Origin: Candidatus Aenigmatarchaeota archaeon
GTDB lineage: Archaea; Aenigmatarchaeota; Aenigmatarchaeia; QMZP01
Assembly (NCBI GenBank): GCA_026397335.1
Contig: JAPLVB010000041.1
Location: forward strand, 1 to 46,446
Length of the DNA stretch: 46,446 nucleotides
Direction: 5' to 3'
In this document: positions 41,660 to 46,446 of the stretch, piece by piece
Layout: each line of letters starts with the position of its first letter
Position numbering within the stretch: the first letter of the stretch is position 1
Notes under the pieces: generated by a model
Seen by the model: only the letters and a program-made list of their open reading frames with translations
Databases searched by the model: none
Told to the model about the DNA's origin: nothing
Translations under genes and position numbers: made by a program

Positions 41660-42424
41660 TTATTTCCCTGTAAAACTCATTGCCTCTTCTATTACCTTTT
41701 TTGATGATTCCAATAAAATCCTTACCGGCGGAACATCCTCATTAAACAAATCTTTCCATCTCGGCATTTCAGGTCTATAACCAATCATTTTACTAGGCAA
41801 TACTTCAAGGGCTTGTTCAGTAATAATAACCATGGAACCCAATTTATGTGAATGAAAGCCGGCAGAGTCATTTCTTCCTTCATGCAACATAACTTCCTGC
41901 ACATCTCCAGCCATTTTTTCATAGTCGAATTCAATGTCCTCTTTTACAAGGGCTGCCCCAAATCCCATAGTATTCCAGCCTCTTAAGAATTTCTCCACAG
42001 CTTTTTTCGAAGGTGGTTTGGAGAAATAGCCTTTTCTGGAAAGAGATTCAAGTATTCCCAAAGCCTCTTGCATTTCAAGGTAGTCCTGCCCAGAACCTTT
42101 GAATGGAATATCGTAAGCAAGCCGCCTCCACAGCTTGTATTCTAATTCTTTGTGGTTTTTTCTAAGCGACTGAAGGGCAGACTTTACACTTGCCAGCCCT
42201 TCAGGTGAAAACGTTTCTTCTGCCTCAACAGAGGCTGCAGCAATAAGGTTGGAGTTGGTGCCAGATATCAAAGCATCAGATAGATATCCTCTGTTTCTGA
42301 TTCCTTCAGGATTGTGCACTATATAATCAACAAGCTGTCTCTGGATGCCTATGCCTATGGAACTCAAATCATAGGCATTTTCTACTATTCCTTCTGCGCT
42401 CTCTGCTCTTGTGGGATTATTCAT
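41660..42424 (-). CDS. Hypothetical helical protein
   Basis: 254 residues. No family recognised. Predominantly helical N-terminal two-thirds (GIQRQLVDYIVHNPEGIRNR; GLASVKSALQSLRKNHKELE), then a mixed region VMLHEGRNDSAGFHSHKLGS followed by MVIITEQALEVLPSKMIGYR. The HxxxxxxSHKLGS pattern is notable for clustered His but matches no motif I know. GCTTAAATTCTT lies about 25 nt before the ATG, so leaderless. Convergent with the coiled-coil gene. Confidence 0.6.
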   Translation of the reverse strand: MNNPTRAESAEGIVENAYDLSSIGIGIQRQLVDYIVHNPEGIRNRGYLSDALISGTNSNLIAAASVEAEETFSPEGLASVKSALQSLRKNHKELEYKLWRRLAYDIPFKGSGQDYLEMQEALGILESLSRKGYFSKPPSKKAVEKFLRGWNTMGFGAALVKEDIEFDYEKMAGDVQEVMLHEGRNDSAGFHSHKLGSMVIITEQALEVLPSKMIGYRPEMPRWKDLFNEDVPPVRILLESSKKVIEEAMSFTGK

Positions 42425-42519
42425 ATTCTCAATAACACGATTAAGAATTTAAGCATGAAGCGCTTCCTTTCCTACAATTTCTCAGAATAAAATATCGGAA
42501 ATTCAGGTGATGTTCGATA

Positions 42520-42538
42520 GAAAGCGCAAAGCGCTTTC
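42520..42538 (-). repeat. GAAAGCGC/GCGCTTTC palindrome
   Basis: GAAAGCGC (42520-42527), loop AAA, GCGCTTTC (42531-42538), perfect 8-bp stem. Read on the minus strand the flanks are TTGAGAAT upstream and TATCGAAC downstream, like the family consensus (GAGAATGAAG; CTTCAATCG). Confidence 0.7.
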
Positions 42539-42623
42539 ATTCTCAAAACGGTTCCATCATCATTCCGCTCAATTGAATTCGTTTTTTCCGCGACAATCAA
42601 TCAGATTGAAGCTGGCAACGAAA

Positions 42624-42645
42624 GAAGGTGTCAAGAGACACTTTC
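42624..42645 (+). repeat. GAAGGTGTC/GACACTTTC palindrome
   Basis: GAAGGTGTC (42624-42632), loop AAGA, GACACTTTC (42637-42645), 9 pairs with one G-T. The AAGA loop framed by GTC and GAC is the same as in the elements at 24676 and 44425, while the outer three bases differ. Preceded by ACGAAAG. Confidence 0.75.
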
Positions 42646-42670
42646 AGTCAGTGTTCAGCTTCTCTCCAAA

Positions 42671-42925
42671 TCAGATCTCCTTTACATGCTTGGATATGAA
42701 TTCCCTGATTGCCATGTCGTCGGGTATTGCTATCGATTTCTTGAATCTCTTCGTACCGTCCGGCAGGAAGAAACCTCTTGAGATGGCAATGAACTCGTTC
42801 TCGCCCTCATCTACAATTGCTTTCTTCCTTGCGACCTCGATGAAGTTGTTCTTTCCGAACTTCACTTCGTGCGCTTTAACGGTATCGAATCTGACTCCGT
42901 TTTCGCGTGTGTTTTGCATTTCCAT
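42671..42925 (-). CDS. Small conserved-looking basic protein
   Basis: 84 residues, beta-rich: VKAHEVKFGKNNFIEVARKKA, EGENEFIAISRGFFLPDGTK, FKKSIAIPDDMAIREFISKH. The pattern of short strands with Lys resembles small PC4-like or single-stranded-DNA-binding proteins, but I do not claim a family. A strong GGAGGT stands 6 nt before the ATG. The leader forms a GACGGC/GCCGTC hairpin (42949-42978). Confidence 0.65.
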   Translation of the reverse strand: MEMQNTRENGVRFDTVKAHEVKFGKNNFIEVARKKAIVDEGENEFIAISRGFFLPDGTKRFKKSIAIPDDMAIREFISKHVKEI

Positions 42926-42948
42926 GTTATTACCTCCGATTCTGGCCC

Positions 42949-42978
42949 GACGGCTTTATCCAATCTTTCCAGGCCGTC
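42949..42978 (-). promoter_or_regulatory. Leader hairpin of the 84-residue protein gene
   Basis: GACGGC (42949-42954) and GCCGTC (42973-42978) pair around an 18-nt loop, ending about 10 nt before the GGAGGT site of the gene. A minus-strand TATA-like TATAACTATATAG near 42984-42996 would put the hairpin at the start of the mRNA. It does not belong to the GAAG/CTTC family. Confidence 0.4.
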
Positions 42979-43150
42979 AAGCTAGCTATATAGTTATACC
43001 AAAGGGAATGGAATTTATGGTTTATAAAGCTATCGGGAGGCTCCTGTACAGGTTTTTTAAGCAAGTTACGCATAATTAAGCACCCTTCATAAACAGAGAG
43101 TGCAGCTCTCAAGCCTATTCGAAGGGTTAAAGTTTGAGATTAAGCAACCT

Positions 43151-43843
43151 ATGAAAGCAGTCATTCTCGCAGGCGGGAAGGGAACCAGGCTTAGGCCGTT
43201 CACTCATATAGTTCCAAAACCCCTTCTCCCTTTCAAGGAGAGGCCGATTCTCGAACACGTAATCCTCTACCTCAAGAACTACGGGATAACTGATATTCTG
43301 ATCACCATAAGCCACCTGGGGTACCAGATAAAGAACTATTTCGGGGACGGCAGGGATCTCGGGGTGAAGATAGAGTACTTCGAGGAGAAGGAGCCGCTCG
43401 GAACGGCTGGCTGCCTGCTCCCGTTCAAGGACAAGCTGAACAGCACGTTTCTTGTAATGGGCGGGGACAACATTACAGCCCTCAAGCTTGACGAGTTCAT
43501 GAAGTTCCACAGGGAGAAGAAGGGAATTGCAACAATCGCGATTTTTGAGTTCGAGGAGAAGACAAAATGGGGCATTTACGAGCTCAACCATGACCATTCA
43601 GTCAGCAGGTTCCTTGAGAAGCCCATATTCAGGCACAATGCAGGCACCATGATTTTCTGTCTCGAGCCTGAGATATTCAAATACATCCCGGCTTCCCACG
43701 ACGTGGTTAACATCACGGACCATCTGATACCCAAGATCCTGCAGTCAGGGGAGAAGCTGTACGGATTCAAGTTCTCGGATTTCTGGCTTGACATAGGAAG
43801 CATGGACGACTACACTCGCATTCTGAACTCGGATGGAAGGTGA
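43151..43843 (+). CDS. Sugar-1-phosphate nucleotidyltransferase
   Basis: 230 residues. MKAVILAGGKGTRLRPFTHI is the nucleotide-binding signature; VPKPLLPFKERPILEHVILY, GTAGCLLPFKDKL, MGGDNITALKLDEF and WLDIGSMDDYTRILN complete the family. It makes an NDP-sugar (glucose, mannose or similar) from sugar 1-phosphate for glycan or glycolipid synthesis. It is the short form without a C-terminal acyltransferase. The start at 43151 matches the family; upstream frame to 43100 is rejected. The stop TGA (43841-43843) lies inside a palindromic element, so the last three or four residues may come from that insertion. Confidence 0.92.
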   Translation: MKAVILAGGKGTRLRPFTHIVPKPLLPFKERPILEHVILYLKNYGITDILITISHLGYQIKNYFGDGRDLGVKIEYFEEKEPLGTAGCLLPFKDKLNSTFLVMGGDNITALKLDEFMKFHREKKGIATIAIFEFEEKTKWGIYELNHDHSVSRFLEKPIFRHNAGTMIFCLEPEIFKYIPASHDVVNITDHLIPKILQSGEKLYGFKFSDFWLDIGSMDDYTRILNSDGR

Positions 43844-43856
43844 CACAGTCACCTTC
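43836..43856 (-). repeat. GAAGGTGAC/GTCACCTTC palindrome over a stop codon
   Basis: GAAGGTGAC (43836-43844), loop ACA, GTCACCTTC (43848-43856), perfect 9-bp stem. The TGA at 43841-43843 ends the nucleotidyltransferase. On the minus strand the upstream flank is GTTAGAAT, matching the tRNA insertion (GTTAGAAG) and the 44311 copy. Confidence 0.75.
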
Positions 43857-43876
43857 ATTCTAACAATCGGGCAGGG

Positions 43877-44200
43877 CTAGATTTTTTCTAAAACCAGAGT
43901 TCTTAAAGAAAACGGAGAATTCTGTCTGTATAACCTTTCCTTCTCTCTTATCTCCACAAGTTCTTCTACCGGAAGATCATGTTTGCCCCAAAGGTAAATT
44001 ATTTGCGGATCACCACAATCCGCTAACTTTTTATCCAGCTCAATAACACACGCCACATTAGGAAAATGAGGATCAGTTCTGTGAATGACAGAGTGGCGAG
44101 GATAGATGCTTGCATATATTATCTTTCCCTTCTCCCCCGGAACTAACTCTATGCTGGGAACAGGAAAGCAGCGAGGATCTTCATTAATCTGGTATTTCAT
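43877..44200 (-). CDS. Hypothetical protein
   Basis: 107 residues: RCFPVPSIELVPGEKGKIIY, ASIYPRHSVIHRTDPHFPNV, ACVIELDKKLADCGDPQIIY, then a helix VEELVEIREKERLYRQ. A mixed beta fold; no family recognised. The ATG at 44200 is preferred to 44269 because GTTTATAAAATTT (about 44220) lies some 22 nt upstream, giving a leaderless mRNA. AT-rich. Confidence 0.6.
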   Translation of the reverse strand: MKYQINEDPRCFPVPSIELVPGEKGKIIYASIYPRHSVIHRTDPHFPNVACVIELDKKLADCGDPQIIYLWGKHDLPVEELVEIREKERLYRQNSPFSLRTLVLEKI

Positions 44201-44303
44201 AATATGAATAAGATAACAAATTTTATAAACTTCATTATATTCCCACAATATGTTGAATAGTCCCAGCAACCCTTAAAAATCCTCAATTCCATTATTCTTG
44301 CTG

Positions 44304-44358
44304 GAACTGTTAGAAAGAAGTCGGCTTTGCCGACTTCAACCGAACTGTTAGAAAGAAG
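44304..44358 (+). repeat. 17-bp direct repeat and GAAGTCGGC hairpin, MCM leader
   Basis: GAACTGTTAGAAAGAAG occurs exactly at 44304-44320 and 44342-44358, a 38-bp period. Between lies GAAGTCGGC (44317-44325), loop TTT, GCCGACTTC (44329-44337), a perfect 9-bp stem followed by AACCG. Confidence 0.8.
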
Positions 44359-44390
44359 GTGCTAAAAGTAAGAAGGTGAAAGGTGAGACC

Positions 44391-44500
44391 GAAGGCGAAT
44401 CATAGACCGACAGCAATCGAGAATGAAGATGTCAAGAGACATCTTCCAATGAACATCGGCTGTCAAGCGAACACTAGCCTTCAATCGAAATTCCGCCTTC
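44391..44500 (+). repeat. Nested three-level palindrome, MCM leader
   Basis: Outer arms GAAGGCG (44391-44397) and CGCCTTC (44494-44500); middle arms GACAGC (44409-44414) and GCTGTC (44459-44464); inner hairpin GAAGATGTC (44425-44433), AAGA, GACATCTTC (44438-44446). The inner 22 bp equals the minus-strand form of 24676-24697. GAGACCGAAGGCGA (44386-44399) also occurs at 1075-1088. Confidence 0.75.
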
Positions 44501-44513
44501 AGTCGAGGTTGCT

Positions 44514-46408
44514 ATGGCCACTAAAACGGGTGCTGATATACAAGCGCTTCCTGATGACAGGAAACAGGAGCTAGTCACGAGATTCAGGCTCCTTCTCGAG
44601 AAGAAATACCAGAAGACACTTGCCAAATGCGCTGAAGGTAACCCTGCGCTGGACGTGGATTTCTCTGTCCTGGACAAGTTCAGCCCGGAGATGGCTGACA
44701 TCCTCCTTTCAGAGCCGGAGAAGATTTTTGAGATAGCTGAGGAGGCTGTGAACCAGATATATGCGGATCTGAATATAAAGGTCAGGTTCTTCAACATACC
44801 CGAAGACACCAACATCCGCGATCTTCGCTCGAAACATATAGGCAAGTTCATTTCAGTCGAAGGGACGGTGCGCAGGGCCTCTGAAATCCGGCCTGAGATA
44901 ATGGCCACCATGTGGGAATGCGAGGACTGCGGTGACGTGATACGCCAGCCCAGGAAAGGCGCCTTCATATCCAGGCCCTGGCAGTGCAGCTGCGGGAAGA
45001 AGGACTTCAAGCAGGTTGGAAGCGAGAAGATAGACAGCCGCTGGCTTACCATAGAGGAGCCGTTCGAGCTCACGGAGGGGGACAGGCCCTCACAGGTCAC
45101 TATTTTCCTTTCAGAGGATCTGGTTTCGCCTGAAGGAAGGCGCAATTCAGACCCGGGTAACAGGCTCAAGATAACAGGAGTCCTCAGGGATGTGCCAAGA
45201 GGAAAGGCCTACTCAGTCAAGCTGGATTTCTACCTTGATGCCAATCACGTGCAGCCAACAGAAATAGGCTGGGCCAAGCTGGAAATCACCTTTTTGGGGG
45301 GGTTCCAAGGACACTCAAAGACGGGGTGCATTTGAGGGGGGACATACACATCCTTCTCATAGGGGATCCCGCTTCCGGAAAGTCCCAGCTGCTGAAGCTC
45401 GTGCCTGAGATAGTCCCAAGAGGCAGGTATGTCTCAGGAAAAGGCGTGACTGCTGCAGGATTGACCGCAACTGTCACTAAGGACGAGCAGTTCATGGGAG
45501 GCTGGGTGCTGGAAGCAGGAGCCATGGTACTTGCGAACAAAGGGCTTCTCTCGATAGACGAGTTCGAGAAGATGAGCCAGGATGACCAGGTGGCCATGCA
45601 CGAAGCGCTCGAGCAGGGCAGCGTGTCCATTGCCAAGGCCTCCATAGTTGCCACCCTTCCCGCAAGGACTTCTGTGCTGGCTGGAGGAAACCCAAAGTTC
45701 AGCAGGTTCGACCCTTACATAGCAATAGCAAAGCAGATAACAATACCTGATACGCTCCTGAGCAGGTTCGACCTCAAGTTCGCCCTGAGGGACGTGCCTG
45801 ATTCGGAGACAGACAAGCTGGTGGTGGACCACATCCTCAAGTCCCGGCACGATGACTATGAGGCAACAATACCCAAACTCAGCTCGAAATTCATACGCAA
45901 ATACGTGGCATACGCAAGGGACAAGTGCAAGCCCGACCTCACGGAAGAAGCGGAGAAGATTCTCAAGAACTTCTACATAAAGACGCGAAAAAAAGCAGAG
46001 GGTGCCACCCAGGCCATTCCCATAACCCTCAGGCAGTTCGAGGCGCTCATGCGCATCTCAGAAGCCTCTGCAAAAATCCAGCTCAGCCATGTTGTGAGAA
46101 AGGAAGACGCACAGCGTGCGATAAAGCTCATGCGCTACTCGCTTCGCCAGCTGGGTCTTGATCCCGAGACAGGGCAGATAGACGTGGACAGGGCAGAGGG
46201 CGCCACCACATCCAGCGAGCGCTCGCGAATCCGCATAGTGCTTGACATAATAAATGACATCTCCTCAGTCAAGAAGGAAATCCACATGGAGGAAATCCGC
46301 TCAGCAGCAAGGAAGGAAGGGATAGAGGACGTGGACGAGATAATAGAGAAGCTCAAGAGGGAGGGCATGCTATTCGAGCCCTCTCCGGGATACGTGCAGA
46401 AGGTTTAG
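44514..46408 (+). pseudogene. mcm: MCM replicative helicase, split by an internal deletion and frame change
   Basis: The first frame (44514-45335) carries the MCM N-domain: a helical start, GKFISVEGTVRRASEIRPEI, the zinc finger MWECEDCGDVIRQ with WQCSCGKK, the OB region and PTEIGWAKLEIT. From 45290 the frame that continues reads LFGGVPRTLKDGVHLRGDIH, GDPASGKSQ (Walker A), LLSIDEFEKM (Walker B), GNPKFSRFDP and DTLLSRFDLKF (arginine finger), ending in a winged helix at 46408. About 40-50 residues normally between LEIT and LFGG, with the conserved SIAPSIYG segment, are missing, and the frames differ. MCM is essential, so an assembly fault, another intact copy or a real loss must be distinguished. 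Ribosome-binding site GAGGT. Confidence 0.88.
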
Positions 46409-46446
46409 CCGAATTCTGGAACATTCTGAATTTATAAAATTTACCT

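Larger units (their letters stand above)
42425..42670 (+). other. 246-bp gap holding two palindromic elements
   Basis: No credible gene. Two family hairpins sit at 42520-42538 and 42624-42645, both downstream of the minus-strand gene at 42671. Between them GATTGAAGCTGGCAACGAAAG (starting 42604) repeats the flanking themes. A plus-strand frame crossing this gap overlaps the 42671 gene and is rejected. Confidence 0.5.
44201..44513 (+). other. 313-bp gap, almost wholly structured MCM leader
   Basis: CTTAAAAATCC (44272-44282) is a TATA-like box; a start near 44300 would give a leader of about 215 nt. From 44304 onward the leader consists of a repeated GAACTGTTAGAAAGAAG unit, at least two perfect hairpins and a nested outer pairing, described separately. 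No gene seen. GAGGT (44505-44509) is the ribosome-binding site of the next gene. Confidence 0.6.

Noticed and set aside
42507..43079. 190-codon plus-strand frame
   Set aside because: It overlaps the minus-strand 84-residue gene, which has a strong GGAGGT site, and its start runs through two palindromic elements; composition is Ser/Phe-rich as expected for a shadow.
42930..43112. 60-codon minus-strand frame before the 42671 gene
   Set aside because: It covers the likely promoter and leader hairpin of that gene and has no ribosome-binding site.
1062..44500. Palindromes as a CRISPR array
   Set aside because: Copies are dispersed, vary in sequence and have no regular spacers; no cas genes are present.
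44514..46408. Intein in MCM
   Set aside because: Sequence is missing rather than added at the break; no intein blocks are present.

Overview
The window is from an archaeon, most likely an uncultivated small-genome (DPANN-type) lineage; the exact phylum cannot be fixed from sequence alone. The evidence is the information-processing set: archaeal DnaG, RadA, multi-OB RPA, an MCM helicase, RNA polymerase subunit N, Trm5, archaeal-type CCA-adding enzyme and GluRS, and an initiator tRNA-Met with the A1-U72 and triple G-C anticodon-stem marks. Many starts lie about 22-30 nt after a TATA-like box (leaderless mRNAs); internal operon genes and some first genes instead carry GGTGAT or GGAGG Shine-Dalgarno sequences.

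Layout. 1-2150: AT-rich edge with a truncated nuclease-like gene, a small membrane protein and a toxin-antitoxin-like pair. 2235-10226: UPF0182 membrane protein, a broken RsuA/RluB-type pseudouridine synthase, a cold-shock protein, cupin, SLC13 transporter, metallo-beta-lactamase-fold and HD hydrolases. 10251-16483: RNase HII, PRPP synthetase, initiator tRNA with a 41-nt insertion, a beta-helix surface protein, a Dph6-like PP-loop enzyme and Trm5. 16542-21229: M42 peptidase, PEBP protein, OB-fold protein, ThpR, an Orc/ExeA-like ATPase, a frameshifted small gene and a PRC-barrel protein. 21282-29228: malic enzyme, RadA, RPA, several very small proteins, RpoN, and the DnaG-TOPRIM-Cys protein-CBS operon. 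29288-34513: a frameshifted HIT gene, CCA-adding enzyme, and an NRAMP-like transporter with its MgtE_N/CBS partner. 34637-38113: secreted surface proteins, one broken. 38115-46408: GluRS, coiled-coil protein, hypothetical proteins, a sugar nucleotidyltransferase and an MCM gene interrupted by an internal deletion.

The most unusual signal is a family of short palindromes of the form GAAG-(variable)-loop-(complement)-CTTC, about 19-22 bp, with 3-4 nt loops and flanks resembling GTTAGAA upstream and CAATCG downstream. At least a dozen members occur in 46 kb. The variable arms change together, so pairing is conserved while sequence is not. They lie in probable leaders of MCM, RPA, RpoN and the Orc-like ATPase gene, over the stop codon of a nucleotidyltransferase, inside the reading frames of Trm5 and a small membrane protein, and inside the T-arm of the initiator tRNA gene. 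This resembles the bacterial palindromic elements known from Rickettsia, and I know of no described archaeal counterpart.

A second theme is gene breakage. MCM and the pseudouridine synthase each lack an internal block of about 45-60 codons with a frame change, a beta-helix gene changes frame, and HIT and one small gene carry single-base shifts. Whether these are real or assembly faults must be settled with reads.
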